From positions 41,544 to 105,543 of the forward strand of contig CAUYLG010034963.1 of assembly GCA_963573385.1 (NCBI GenBank): a stretch of 64,000 bases of DNA. The letters run 5' to 3'. The translations under genes were made by a program, and so were the position numbers. This DNA is from Cacajao melanocephalus. Lineage: Eukaryota > Chordata > Mammalia > Primates > Pitheciidae. Below the pieces are notes generated by a model, which was given only the letters and a program-made list of their open reading frames with translations, ran no database searches and was not told the DNA's origin. Below, piece after piece: positions 28,856 through 40,279 of this stretch (position 1 is its first letter; the number at the start of each line of letters is the position of its first letter).

Positions 28856-29654
28856 GGTACAAGATTTATTTTGAGTTGATAAATGTTTTCCAAAATGGAC
28901 TGTTGTAGCACTTGCATATATCTGTGAATATACTAAAAACTCCTGAATTTTACTCTTTAAATAGATGAATTAGATAGTACATGAATTACATCTCAATAAA
29001 GCTGTTTTTTAAAAGAGAGAGTAGAATTGTAAGGTTACTTGGGAAATTGACTGCTTGCTTTATAAAGTTAGGCCAAGTATATCTGTATACATTCCTTGTG
29101 AACAGTGCTATTTTAATGATTATATAAAATCCAGGACAGAAACAATAAAGTGGTGGGATCTTATCACCTAGTTCTCCAGTTTGAAATTAAACCTGTTACT
29201 CAGTTCTATTAGCTTTAGCCTACATTTTCATGTCACTGATCATTATACTTGGGCTATTTATAGTCTTTAGACTGATGCTCTTGGATAAGTTTGGCTTAGA
29301 AAAAAAAAAAAAAGCTATTTTCAGAGTAATAAGCTCTATGAGCCAGTAGGTTAATAAGATTATAGCAACACCAAAGGTATATTTTTTAAAATCTCAATGA
29401 CATGGTGATGGGAGGGGATCCTGTCAAATAATGATATTCTTGAGGTTGAAGCAATGTCAACTCTTTAGCCCTAGTACACTTTTTTTCCCTAAAATGTTCA
29501 ATGAATGCTTCCAAAGAAATGGCAGAATGTTTTGTTATTGTTCTGATCTTTATGTTGTGATGTTACAAATATTATAACTTAATTTAATGACTTAGTAATT
29601 GTTATGACTGACACCCACAGTACACCGAAATGCTGTGTGGAGCATACAGAAGAC

Positions 29655-29820
29655 AGGTACTTATTCATCAGGCTTTGGGCTGAGAATCAGGAGCTCAGGT
29701 TTCTTAAGAGTTGGGGTACTGATTAGCTTCATCCAGACTCATCTGTGGAGTAGGAGGATTGTACCAGATGCTTCCTAACAGTCTTATCAGCTCCAGCGTC
29801 TGTGATGCTGAACTCCTGTG
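29655..29820 (+). repeat. MIR3-like SINE fragment
   Basis: 'atctgtggagtaggaggatt' followed by 'accagatgcttcctaacagt' and 'cagctccagcgtctgtgatg' keeps the order of MIR3 3' halves. Decayed. Confidence 0.5.
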
Positions 29821-30285
29821 AAAGATGAATTGTCTTTATGTATTTTAGGCAGAAGAAAGTTAGTAAAAGTACTACATACGTTTCACACAGAATCCTTTCA
29901 GATAATTCGGTGGCAGTGACATTTCTGGCTTACACGAATTGGGCCCTAGAATGTTTCATGGGACATGAAAAACGACTTGCTTGATCCTGTCTTTTCACTA
30001 CAGATATGCTCCTGCACTTATTTTTCCACTTTGTAGTCCTGAGAGTGGGATTTTCCACATGGGATCTTGTAAGGTAATAATGTTTGCTGGATGTCTTCAG
30101 TGCAGGACTTCTCAGTTATTAATATGCTTACTTGAGATAATCAATACAGCATTTCCAAAATGAATAGATTGTGATGAAGCCCTTTATGTAATGGAGCACA
30201 TATTAATACTTCACTGAACCAGAGTTCAGAGGAACCCAGTTTAGAGGCCTGCCTTGGACACCTCCAAATAGGTGTCAAAATTCAC

Positions 30286-30465
30286 TGCCCCCAGAAAACC
30301 TGGGCCTGACCCTGCCCCAGCTCTGCCTTGGTGTTCCAATAGCCCTGCAGTCCCAGCCTCACTGGCAGATCCCCTTCTCCTTCAGGTCTTTTTCTTTTTC
30401 TCACACAGATTAAATATTTTAAGAATTTTCATAATGAAAACCAAATTAGGCCTGTGCTGTGGTTG
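30286..30465 (+). repeat. Local duplication, copy 1
   Basis: About 175 bp ('gcctgaccctgccccagctc' ... 'ttttaagaattttcataatg') recurs at 30776-30946 in the same orientation with roughly 85% identity by eye. Not a repeat family I recognise. Confidence 0.85.
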
Positions 30466-30600
30466 CACTGTGTTGATTCATCCTTGGGTCACCAGTGCCT
30501 GGCACAGTTCCTGACACTATAAAGCCTGGCACACAGTTATTACTCAACAAATGTTTGTGGAATAATGATTGAATGAACAAATGAATGTGTACATGGGGGA
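30466..30600 (+). repeat. L2 3' end
   Basis: 'ccagtgcctggcacagttcc', 'ttactcaacaaatgtttgtg' and a trailing 'gaatgaacaaatgaatg' are L2 3'-terminal text. Confidence 0.65.
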
Positions 30601-30773
30601 TGAAAGCCAGCTAATCTCTCTTCTAATCAATATTTACACATTAAGCTTGCATAGTATAAATTATCTCGCTTGTTAATGCTTTTTCCCATGAACCAGAGCT
30701 TCAGGTTTGAGGTCTGAAGGTTATTGTCACACTAGCTAGTTTATAACCCCCTGTACTGGTGCCCTGTCCTTCA

Positions 30774-31397
30774 CTAGCGGCATTGGCCTGACCCTGCCCC
30801 AGCCCCACCTCGGTGTTCCATTAGCCCTGCACTTCCATCCTCACTGACAGACCCTCTTCTCCTCTTTGAGGTCTTTTTCTTTTTGTGACACAGATTAAAC
30901 ATTTTAAGAATTTTCATAACAAAAACCAAATAAGACCTGTGATGCCCCATTATTATAAACGTTCTACGCCAAAGCCAACATCTTCTTTGCACCTTTGAAC
31001 CTGATACTTTCCTCCTTGTCCTCAGAAGGAGAAACTTTGATGTATTCTTTTTGAGTTTCCGTAAACTCATGCTCGGTGCAAATGGAAGGAACCTCTGCAA
31101 ATGCAAAGATAAATGTCTCCTGAGCTCTTGGGTTAGGGACAGTAGGGGAGACATTGATGTTGGAGTTTCCTGGCTGGCATATACGCCTCCTACCATCCTC
31201 AATAAGTATGCTATAAATACTTTCACCCTACTGTCTTCTGAAAATTGGGAGGATAGGTATTCACCCATATATGCTCTTCTTTCAACAGACAAAGATGGGG
31301 ATTGTTTATGCCTTAAGTCAGTTGTCAAGTCCAAGCAAAGAACATCAACTAATTCCTTTCTTGAAGTTCTTAAAGCACTCAAGTCATATGAGAACAT
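30774..31397 (-). other. 207-codon open frame, probably not a gene
   Basis: The longest open frame in the window. No domain, signal peptide or membrane segment is evident, and its C-terminal third is translated from the locally duplicated non-coding block, ending in low-complexity KKKKTSKRRRG and GGAGAGSG. Another minus-strand frame across about 31145-30990 is more acidic and ends in a stop, so a decayed retrocopy with a frameshift is possible. I recognise no parent gene. No promoter, splice sites or A-tail are seen. Confidence 0.25.
30776..30946 (+). repeat. Local duplication, copy 2
   Basis: Partner of 30286-30465, about 490 bp downstream, sharing 'gcctgaccctgccccagc' and 'ttttaagaattttcata'. 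It overlaps the 3' end of a 207-codon minus-strand open frame. Confidence 0.85.
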
Positions 31398-31923
31398 TTT
31401 TTTTAAGATGCCATGTTTCTTTTAAATAACCTTATTTAGAATTATTAAAGGTTATTCTGATACCTCTGGCTCTTTTGATACCTTTCAGAAGCTTATAAAT
31501 TGTTGGAAAATTATGTTGTTCCTTTTCCAGATAGTCTCAAGATCATTTTCCATACAACAGTCATATATGTTAGGGACCGCTATTTGTGTCAGAAAGAAAT
31601 TTACGATCTACACAATAGGATAAGAACTATGTGGTAGAAAACAATTGGCAAAGGAAATGTCAGCTAGAATTGAGTGATGTGGCACGTTTAACTTATGTTA
31701 TCTCCATTTTATATGCCCACAGTTTGAGTTCTGCCAGCTGAAGTTAAATTATGTGACTAAGCTGGTTTTTGTACTTTTGGTTTTCTTAATGCCAAGGCTC
31801 TTTCAACTTGACACTAAATTCCATATAATGCTTTCACTAAGAATGCCGTGCATTGGACCTCTGCTTGCCACTTTTTGTCCTTTCTTATTATGTGCTATGG
31901 TTGCGGATGGGACTCAGGACCTT

Positions 31924-31926
<3 letters not shown>

Positions 31927-31958
<32 letters not shown>

Positions 31959-31977
31959 ACACACACACATATATATA
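31927..31977. repeat. (GT)15-(AC)n-(AT)n alternating purine-pyrimidine tract
   Basis: A 30-base GT run is followed directly by AC repeats and then AT repeats, an uninterrupted purine-pyrimidine alternation of about 51 bases. GT followed by AC is self-complementary, so hairpin, cruciform or Z-DNA formation is possible. Likely length-polymorphic. Confidence 0.95.
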
Positions 31978-31980
31978 GAT

Positions 31981-32325
31981 AGTCATCCCTCAGTATCTGT
32001 GGGAGATTAGGGCACTGGTTCTAGGACCTTTGCAGATAACAAAATCCACAGATACTCAAGTCCCTTTTGTAAAATGGTATAGTATTTGCAAATAACCCAC
32101 CTATATCTTCCTGCATGCTTTAAATCATCTCTAGATTACTTATAATACCTAATAAAATGTAAATGCTTTGCAAATAGTTGTTATACTTTATTATTTGGGG
32201 AATAATGACAAGAAAAAATCTGTACATATTGAGTACAAATGCAATAATCCTTTTTTAAAAATATATTTTTGATCTCCAGTTGGTTGAGTCCACAGATACA
32301 GAACTCACAGGATGCAAGGCTTGAC
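31981..32325 (+). mobile_element. Tigger/MER2-like DNA transposon (non-autonomous)
   Basis: The left end 'agtcatccctcagtatctgt' and the right end '...gatgcaaggcttgactg' are decayed inverted termini containing the shared 'gtatctgtgg'/'ccacagatac' core. The interior ('tctagattacttataatacc', 'gggaataatgacaagaaaaa') is characteristic TcMar-Tigger filler. It sits directly beside the microsatellite. Confidence 0.78.
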
Positions 32326-32344
32326 TGTGTTTGTGTCTGTGTGT

Positions 32345-32920
32345 TTATGTGTGTGTATTTTTTTGAAACAATTTAAGACTCATAAAAAGTTGCAGCAATA
32401 ACACAGCATTCCTGTTACCCTTCACCCAGCTTCCCCCAGTGATAATATCTTACATAACCTTAGTACATTGTCAAAATCAGGAAATTGACATTGGTACAAT
32501 ACTGTTAACTCAAATATAGCCCTTATTTGGATTTCACCATTTTTTTTTACATCCACTGTTGTTTCTGTTTGTATGTGTGGAGGAATGGTGTTGTTCTAGG
32601 AAGTTTTATCAGATGTATAGATTTATATAACCTCACCAGTACAATCAGGGTCCAGACTATTCCATCACTACCAAGAAACTCCCTTATGTTAATCCTTCAC
32701 AGCCATACTCTGTCCTCAATCCTAATCCCTAGCAACGATTAATCTGTTCTCTATGTCTATAATTTTTTTCATTTTAAGAATGTTATAGACATGGAATCAT
32801 GTTGTATGAAATCTTTTGAGATTGGCTTTTTTTTAAAACTTAGCATAGTACCCTTGACACTCATCAGTTGTTATGTGTATTAATTGTTTGTTCCTATTTA
32901 TTGTTGAATAGTATGAGTAA
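32345..32920 (-). repeat. Old L1-like fragment, antisense (tentative)
   Basis: 'cattcctgttacccttcacc', 'cagcttcccccagtgataat', 'atcttacataaccttagtac' and 'cacttatttggatttcacca'-like text is widely repeated in mammals. I believe it is an inverted old L1 segment, but the family call is uncertain. Confidence 0.4.
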
Positions 32921-33644
32921 TATATACTGAGCTTGGAATTGTTTGTGTATTTGTTGTTAGGTTAAGACCAAATTTAGAAAGATCAAGTTAGTAGCTGAGT
33001 AGATTCAGGAACTGGAATCAAACGAGGCGAAGTCGGGGCCGGGAGAGAGGCAGCAGTACAGAGCAGAGTGGAAAGCAGGAACTGAATTGAGATTGAGAGT
33101 GAGACAGGTGAGGCCATGCTCCAAGCCAGACCAGGAGAGTGAGAGCTCCAGCAGAGGCATGCCCAGAATCAACTCCAGCCTGGAATGAGGGGTGCTCAGA
33201 AAGAAAGTCGAGAAAGGAGGTTGAAGAGTAATAGCCTAGTGCTCCCTCCTTCTGTCCCTGGCTTACCGAGGCCTTGGGGGTCACTGTTCTCTTGGGATTT
33301 CCTGATATTGTTTCTGCCCTGTAGTATCTTACGTTAATATTATGCCCATAATAGAAATAAAGATACCCCCGTGGTCAAAAGTTTTATGCATTTTTTTCAA
33401 CGTAAAGGAAATTTCTATGCATTGACCTAGCACAACCTAGTAGCTTCCACAACCCTGCAGTGTGGAATCCGTGATCTGGCTCAAATTCCAAAGCTTTTTA
33501 ATGGTGAGGAAGAAGGAAAGAGAAGTAGAAACTGGGTTTCTTAATTCCAAGTTTATAATTAGAACCATCAGACACCTATTTGGTAGCTAAATATCTTTGC
33601 TTAGCCCAGATCTGATTATAAAGGGATAGAAGGAATGCAGCTAA
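32921..33644. other. Unique intron sequence
   Basis: Nothing recognised; the 88-codon minus frame at 33018-33284 has no family signature. Confidence 0.45.
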
Positions 33645-33798
33645 TTAAAATAAAAGCTACCTTTGTAGCTGTCATCATTTGATATTACGGTGAGCAGTCC
33701 CACAAATATCTAGGAGCTAGGTATTAAAATAAAAGCTACCTTTGTAGAAGTCATAATTTGATATGGGGAGCAGTCCCACAAATATCTAGTAGCTAAGG
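33645..33798 (+). repeat. 79-bp direct tandem duplication
   Basis: Two adjacent copies begin 'ttaaaataaaagctaccttt' at 33645 and 33724. Both contain 'agcagtcccacaaatatcta'. They differ by a few substitutions and a small deletion near the middle of copy 2. Confidence 0.93.
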
Positions 33799-34399
33799 TC
33801 AAACTAGTAGACAGTGGCATCTATTAAGTGCTGCCTCAGAAAACATTTTATTGAGATATCTTCCCCTCCCCTTCCAGTTTCTGAATGCAGCTTTATGTGG
33901 CCCATCATTTTTACTCCTTCCACAAAGCTTTACAGAAATGATTTGGATTACTTAGCCTAACACCAGAACCCTTCTTTATGCATCCACAAACCTCATGCAA
34001 CACCATAGGCCAAGCTCTCAACAGCAGAGATGTTTCTCCATTGATAGAATCTGGTGTTCAGGATCAAGTCTGCCAGTGTAAAGGGTTCTTCTCTTCAGAG
34101 AGGATGCTTGGGTGTGGGGTTTCATGACACAAGAGGTCTCCTCTACACTTGACATGGGTGAAGAAGAATTAGAGCACTTAAAGGAAGTCAGGCCATGCCG
34201 ATTTTACTATATTGTGGTTTGCATCATGGTTGTGCCCCACTCTTAGCCAACCCTGACATAATTATATAGTGATCTGTAGAGTTCAAGACATTTCACATTC
34301 TGTCATGCTACTGGAAAGGAGAATAGACCAGGCTGACAATAAATAATGGTAGCACTGACCTAGCAGACACCTGATTTTAATATGTGAATTACACCTTCA
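33799..34399. other. Unique intron sequence
   Basis: Nothing recognised. Confidence 0.45.
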
Positions 34400-34545
34400 G
34401 ACACTGGGAAATTCACTTTACTAAATTCTAATTCTTGTTCTATTAACAAATTAACTTTGGGATATAGCAAGTTTAAGTTTTAGTTTTCTCATCTGTAAAA
34501 TGAGTAGTGTGACTCGGTTTCTCCCATCCCCTCCAGCTCTGTATC
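34400..34545 (+). repeat. MIR-family fragment
   Basis: 'gttttctcatctgtaaaatg' is the MIR core. It is followed by 'agtgtgactcggtttctccc' and 'atcccctccagctctgtatc', the MIR3-type 3' order. Confidence 0.6.
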
Positions 34546-34709
34546 TTCCTTGTCTTTACGTCTCAATAGCCTTGAACCTGATTGATTAGTATGAGGGGGA
34601 AAGCCCCAACCTGCCATGACTCAGAGTTGAGTGTGTGCATTCCTGTTATTTTTGTGATCTAGCAGTGGACAGCATTAGCTTGTCTGTACAAATGCGGAAA
34701 GCTGGGATA

Positions 34710-34970
34710 ATAATAGTGGCAAATACTTATATAGGTTTTACTGTGTGCCAGATACAGTTCTAAGCACTTTATAAGAGTTAATTCATTTTATTTTCGTAAG
34801 AGCTCTAGGAAGAAGGGACTGTTATTATCTTGATTTTATAACTGATTAAAATGATGTTCAGAGAGGTGAGTTGGTTTGTCCAAGGTCATATGGCCAGTAA
34901 GTGTCAGAGGCTGGATAGGAAGCCATGCATTGTGACTCCATTGAGTTTTCAGACCCAGGAACCTGAATCC
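34710..34970 (-). repeat. MIR SINE, antisense
   Basis: In reverse-complement order: 'actgtgtgccagatacagtt', 'ctaagcactttataagagtt', 'actgttattatcttgatttt', 'gtccaaggtcatatggccag', 'taagtgtcagaggctgg'. A nearly complete MIR. Confidence 0.8.
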
Positions 34971-36230
34971 AAATCTTTATCAGCTGAGTTATACTGAGGC
35001 TTTTTGTTTTTAATCCCAATCTAGAACAGTCACATCTTACCCATTTTAGTCCTAAAATGATACAAGAAAGGCAGGAGCTCAGTATGTGGGGCAGAGAAAC
35101 AGCTTCTCATCTAGAGACAAAATTCATGGAATCCACATTCATCGATATAGCTTCTAATTGCTTTCTTCTTCCTTGCAATGAAATCCAATCGTTTTTAAAT
35201 CCTGGTTAGGACATCTTGATAGAATGGTCCTTGAGTTTCCTGTATAAATGCACAAGTCTCCAAACACCCTCAGGCTTCTTGACCCTCAACACAAGCTACT
35301 GACCTCTTGTAGACAGAGTCAAAGTCCATGGCCCCGAGGTACCTACTCCTGCCCTGTCGTATCTCCTCCCCAGTCCTGCATGGGGAGGGCTGGATTATCT
35401 TTCACTGGATGGTTCCTTCTGCCAGTGCAGCCCTCGCTGGCCTTCCCTTACCTCTGGGATTGCATCCTGTGCCCTGTCTGATGTTCCCTACTTTAGATGA
35501 CTCAACCCCGTGCTTGCCCAATTACAGTAGCTGCCCCCTCCCCTGCCCACTAGGATGACTCACCCTGGACCCTTCCTTACCTTGGATCCAGTCAGATAAT
35601 AATATGTGGAACTCCTTTACCACCTTTAATCATGTTGGCCAAAAACAGAAGCAGAAAATGTACTCATAAAATTCTGAATCTCCTTTTGGAGATGATATCA
35701 TGAAAGAGGGATGGTGATCTTTGACCAAATGTCCCGAGACGTTGACTCCAGGCCTCGCTGCATTTCTTATGCCATGTTGCTCTCTGTCCATTCATTTTGC
35801 TTTCACGATGCCCTGGGATGAATATATCTTCCCTTTTTTGTCAGCTCTTACTGCTCTCTCTTAAATTACATTCTACTGTGTTCTCACCAGCTTTTCTCAT
35901 AAAGTAGAAAACCACCTCCTTTTGAGAAAATATGTAGGCTATGGGAGTTTCAATAGTTCTGACATCATGTTCCAAGGCTGTGCCAGTGACACTTTTAACC
36001 CTGAAGAGAAAATCCCTGCCCTCACTTGAGTTGCTCTCAAAACCTGCCCTGTAGACACCATTGCTTACTGATTCTTCTGGCGTGACATGCATCCTGGGGA
36101 ACATATTTGGTGCTAATGTAGCTGAAGTCAGTGTTCTAGTGGGCCTCCCTTGTTTTTCACTATTAATTAATGAACTGTTATTTAAAGTATTGCTGACTTA
36201 TCTGGGTTCCTGAGTCAGGCAGTTCTACTG
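34971..36230. other. Unique intron sequence
   Basis: No repeat or gene recognised. The 76-87 codon frames at 35.2-36.1 kb have no known motif. Confidence 0.45.
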
Positions 36231-37140
36231 CTCTAGACATGAAAGAAAAATAAAATGAAACAAAATCACAAAATACATTTTATTGAACAAAGTAAAAGAA
36301 TGAACAATTGTCCCCTCAAACACTTTGGAGGAAAGTTCTGAACATGTGCTGGAAATGAATAAATCCAGGAACCTAGGATGGTTAGCAGTTGGTGAAGTCT
36401 GGCTGGACACTCCATTTAGAAGCACTCCAATTTCCAGAATCACTGTGGCAATATGATGGCTGTCATTCCCATTTACTGATGTGACAAGATGGGCTCAGAT
36501 CTGTGTGACTAGTGCACTGTGTGTAGCAACTAGACATGATGTAATATTCACAGGAACGCTCTCAGTTGTAGGGGGCAGGGTGGTGAAAAACTAGGAATTA
36601 AGGGTATTACAAAGCCATAAGTAGGTATATTTTATCTCAGACTTGTCAGTTAGGATTTTGTTTCTAAAGCCGATGGAACTACTGGATCAAAGAAGATAGC
36701 ATACAACTAATATGTGTCTCAGTAGCACCAGGGGAATCCACCAACTGCATCACACCTTCCCCAATTAACAAAGGCTGGGATAAATCCTGCGTCAGCTGAA
36801 GGCTGGCAGTCATAATGCCCTTAACTAGTTCCTTCACATTGAACCCATTAAAGAAGCTCGCAGACACTGCTGATGCTGCCTGGAAACCAGTCCCAGCAAT
36901 ACTAGCACATGGAATTTAAGGGACTTGAGAAAGGCAGCCCTCAAGGAATCAGCTTGCTAGGTAGCCAGATCATTTGGCCGGCTGTGGAAACCGTGTTAGT
37001 GGAATACTGGTGTCAGTTTGTGGAGAAAGATTGCATCTGGTAGTAAAAAAGTGGTTTCCTCAAAGAGGGTCAGAGATGTCTTCTAGAAGGCTGGGTGGCA
37101 GCTATTAGAAATCAAACTACAGAAGAAAGATATTGGTTAA
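36231..37140 (-). pseudogene. Possible decayed retrocopy of an unknown gene (weak)
   Basis: On the minus strand about 78 codons are open, ending at a TAG at 36679-36681, with protein-like composition (FFNGFNVKELVKGIMTASL, then QPLLIGEGVMQLVDSPGATE). About 400 bp further along that strand an AATAAA lies near 36285, as an mRNA 3' end would have. No A-tail, target-site duplication or parent gene is recognised, and the upstream frame is broken. It may be chance. Confidence 0.22.
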
Positions 37141-37419
37141 AAAAAACCCCTTTGTCCACAAAAATATTGACAACCAGTCATCACGTCAACCCTATTTTAT
37201 GAAATCCACCTACCTCTGGTGTTTATGTTGGAGTGGGGATTAATAATGAAAGAGGAAGATAATCTCGTAAAGTACTTGTTCCCATCAGTCCTGCAATTTG
37301 TGTCTCTGATGGAGCAAGAAAGAGAGAGATCCTGAATTTTCTTTGCCATGGCACTGCCACTCCCCACTCAGGCCTTAAGCACAGAGGATGCTGTAGCCCA
37401 GGAATCACCAAGCTTGTCT

Positions 37420-37580
37420 ATGAAGGCCCAGATGGTGAATACTTCAAACTTTTCAGGCCACCTGTGGTCTCTATCACATTTTCTTCTTTGCTGTGGCCCT
37501 TTTTAAAACTGTGAAAAGGAATGCTTAGCTCATATGCTGCACAAAAGCATCATTTATGGACTCCTGCTATAGACCTTAGA
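37420..37580 (+). repeat. hAT-Charlie-type miniature transposon fragment
   Basis: 'gtgaatacttcaaacttttc' and 'ggccacctgtggtctctatc', then 'gaatgcttagctcatatgct' follow the order of a common hAT MITE. The same family appears in the opposite orientation at about 44005-44235. Confidence 0.55.
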
Positions 37581-39600
37581 CCTGCACACTCTTTGTTAGT
37601 AGCTAAGAAGGGGCCTCTTGTTCATGTAGCCCAACACCGATGCTGGAGGCAGGCTTTGGCTCCTGCTTCATGCCCTCTTGGTCAGCACAAGTGCTAATAC
37701 CCTTGTTACTGCTGTTGCTGTGAGTGTTAAAGTCTCAGAGCCAAGAATCTTCTGGCACTTGTGAACCTGGTGGGCAAACTTACTAAATTTCAAGTAAGGT
37801 GAAATCTCAGACCCCTCACAGTTCTTGAGAGTGGCAGGAGAAGGGGAAGGGAAGGAAAGGGGGCATGGTGAGAGATGCCAAAGAAAACACTACATGGAAA
37901 AGAGATGACCCAAATGAAGAGGTCATTTCCTCACCCCTAAACTTGGCCTGGTGTTCAAGTCTCCAGCTTCCAGTTGGCCTTCACAGAATCAGAGCGCTTC
38001 TTTGCTGGGTGAAAGGTGGCGGGAGTCTTTGGCTCCCCCTGGAGGCTAGAGTTTGCCAAGGCAGGTAGAACCTGAAATACAATGTGAATTGCGCTTCACT
38101 CTGGAAAAAAAAAGGAAAACTGACCATGACCAGATTTTACTCAAATGGCCCAGGGACTAGGTATAATTCAATTAAAAAGGGAATTTATCCTTTAAAGTAG
38201 GGAGATATATATAGTTTTAACTGAAAGGAAAAACGGACACAGAATTTAACAGTGAATGTTTAGATTTTAGTGACAGTCATCATTGTTGAAGTGCAGAGAG
38301 AAAAGTGGATCTAACACAGAAGAGTGACATGGTGCTAAAATTTCCCCCATATCCTAGACAACTTCCTGTTTGCAGCTTGATGTGCTGATGAGATACTCTT
38401 AACACGAATCCTGAGGGCACTGGACCTTAGAAAAATTATCATTTACAACTGTATGTTAAATTGCTAAGCAATTAAGATGTAAGATCTAGAAAATCACATG
38501 CAGTTTATTTTCCAACAACTGAAACAGGAACTTTCAAAATAAAAGCTAAGCATACATCCCAAGGGTTTAACGAGTCAGAGTCTGTTTGGGAAAGTGAGCA
38601 TGTGGGTCCCCGAGAGCTGGACTGGAATCAGTAATAAAGGCATGAGTCCAGCCCTGTCAGAGTTGTCTGACAGTACCACCGCACTCTGTCAGCATCTCTC
38701 TGTGGGGAGGGGTCAGGTTGCAGATGGTGACAGCATCATCCGAATGTCTATGAGAAAGTGAAGGTAGCACAAAGCCCTGCGATCCCTACCCTCCACACTG
38801 CTCTGCTTATCTGCACACACAGCTGTGAGGCTCCAGCTAGGACCCCAGGAGCGATTCGTTGTTTGTGACAACCTTGTGTGCATGGTGCTCTCCCTCACCC
38901 CCCACCCCAACGCACACACAGGGAGCCAATGTCAGTCTGAGTTGGCCTTTGAGAGTTAAACATTCAAGATTTAAGTGATTACTGATGGGAAAAATAGGAA
39001 GGGGCCTGGAGGTTCTCAGTTTGGGGGAGAATGGTTGTGCAAATAGAAAACCATGGTAGTGAATCTGCTACCCAGTTTTCTAAGAAGAGCTGAGGTTTTG
39101 TTTCACCCTGTCTCAGAGCTTTATTAATCAGCCACATTGTAGGTGACATGCTCCAGAACACACAGAATTTATATGCTTGTGCTCTTTCCTCTAGGAGCTA
39201 ATTAATGTATTTTTCTTGGTGAGAAAGTGCTCTCTACATATTTCTTCTCTTTGCGTGATGATCAAGTTTCCCATCTTAAAACCAAACTACCCACTACCAC
39301 CACCCGTAAACACCCTCTGCTTCAATCCTGGTCCCCATTTACTTAATTCCTATTTGTCTCCTACTTTTAAAATCTATTCATTAAAACAAAACAAAAACGA
39401 AAAACATCTTTCATGGGATTGCCTGGAGAAGACTTGACAGGAGCAGGAGGGAAAACTTTCTAATCCCCACTCACTGTTTAGTTAATGGCTGGAATTATGG
39501 GGGAAAAGTGGAATGAGGTTGCTTTTGATGATGATCTTTTGAAATGATTTGCAGTTTTGAAAGGAATAGTAGCAATTAAACCATTTTGGTCTTCTTTAAA
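37581..39600. other. Unique intron sequence
   Basis: No gene or repeat family recognised across about 2 kb. Confidence 0.45.
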
Positions 39601-39620
39601 ACTCAAAGTAGAGAAGTATA

Positions 39621-39672
39621 TACATACACACACACACACACACATATATAAACATATATATGTATATATATG
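39621..39672. repeat. (CA)n/(TA)n microsatellite
   Basis: CA dinucleotides followed by TA dinucleotides with a few interruptions; likely length-polymorphic. Confidence 0.92.
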
Positions 39673-39744
39673 ATTCTTAATGATATATGCTGTATTTCTT
39701 ATGGTCTGGGTATCCCAGTGAATGACATGTTTTCAGAAGTGTTT

Positions 39745-40078
39745 TGGGAAGCACGGTGGTCTCCTCTTATGTGTTCCAGAACCCCTTAGTGATGCCCGGA
39801 ATGACAGATAGTACCGACCCCTATATGTACTATGTTTTTTCAATATCTACATACCCATGATAAAATTCAACTTACAAATTCAGCATAGTAGGATATTGAT
39901 AACAATAACAGATAATAAAATAAACTAGAACAATTATAACAATATACTATAATAAAAGTTATTTAAATGTGGTCTTTCTCTCTCTCAAAATATCTTAATA
40001 TTTTTAGACCGTGGCTGGCTATGAATAACTGAAACCATTGAAAGCGAAACCACAGATAATGGGGAACTGCTACATGCT
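39745..40078 (+). mobile_element. Tigger-like (TcMar) non-autonomous DNA transposon
   Basis: The left end '...ggtggtctcctcttatgtg' and right end 'aaccacagataatggggaac' are decayed complementary termini. Interior text 'atagtaccgacccctatatg', 'caatatactataataaaagt' and 'tctctctctcaaaatatctt' is typical of a Tigger-related element. Subfamily not assigned. Confidence 0.72.
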
Positions 40079-40279
40079 ATTCCAGATATGTGTTATTGTG
40101 CGTCAAACTACCCAAAATCTTAGTTGCTTTAAACAATAGCCATTTTATTGTATCTCACACTCCTGTGTGAATTTGGAACTTGGACAAGGCTTAACTAGGT
40201 GATTCTTCTGTTCTTAGTGGTTTAGTGGTGTTTTGCTGGAGGTTCTAAGATGACTGACAGCTGGGCAGGGATGGCTGAA

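Larger units (their letters stand above)
22930..29015 (+). mobile_element. Old L1 (L1M-type), near full span but decayed, sense
   Basis: Blocks occur in L1 order. The 5' region has 'tttgctgggaactaggaaag' and 'aggagcattcctggagtcag'. ORF1-side text follows (23.6-24.7 kb), then ORF2 endonuclease-side text ('taaaaggcagagatta' analogue near 25.46 kb), reverse-transcriptase text (26.0-26.65 and 27.1-27.65 kb), the ORF2 C-terminal region (27.75-28.5 kb) and a 3' end 'acatctcaataaagctgttt' near 29.0 kb. Roughly a kilobase between endonuclease and RT is missing near 25.96 kb and a shorter piece near 27.69 kb. Frames are broken throughout, so the element is dead. It hosts a later LTR (26652-27081) and a partial Alu (28640-28855). 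Confidence 0.85.
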
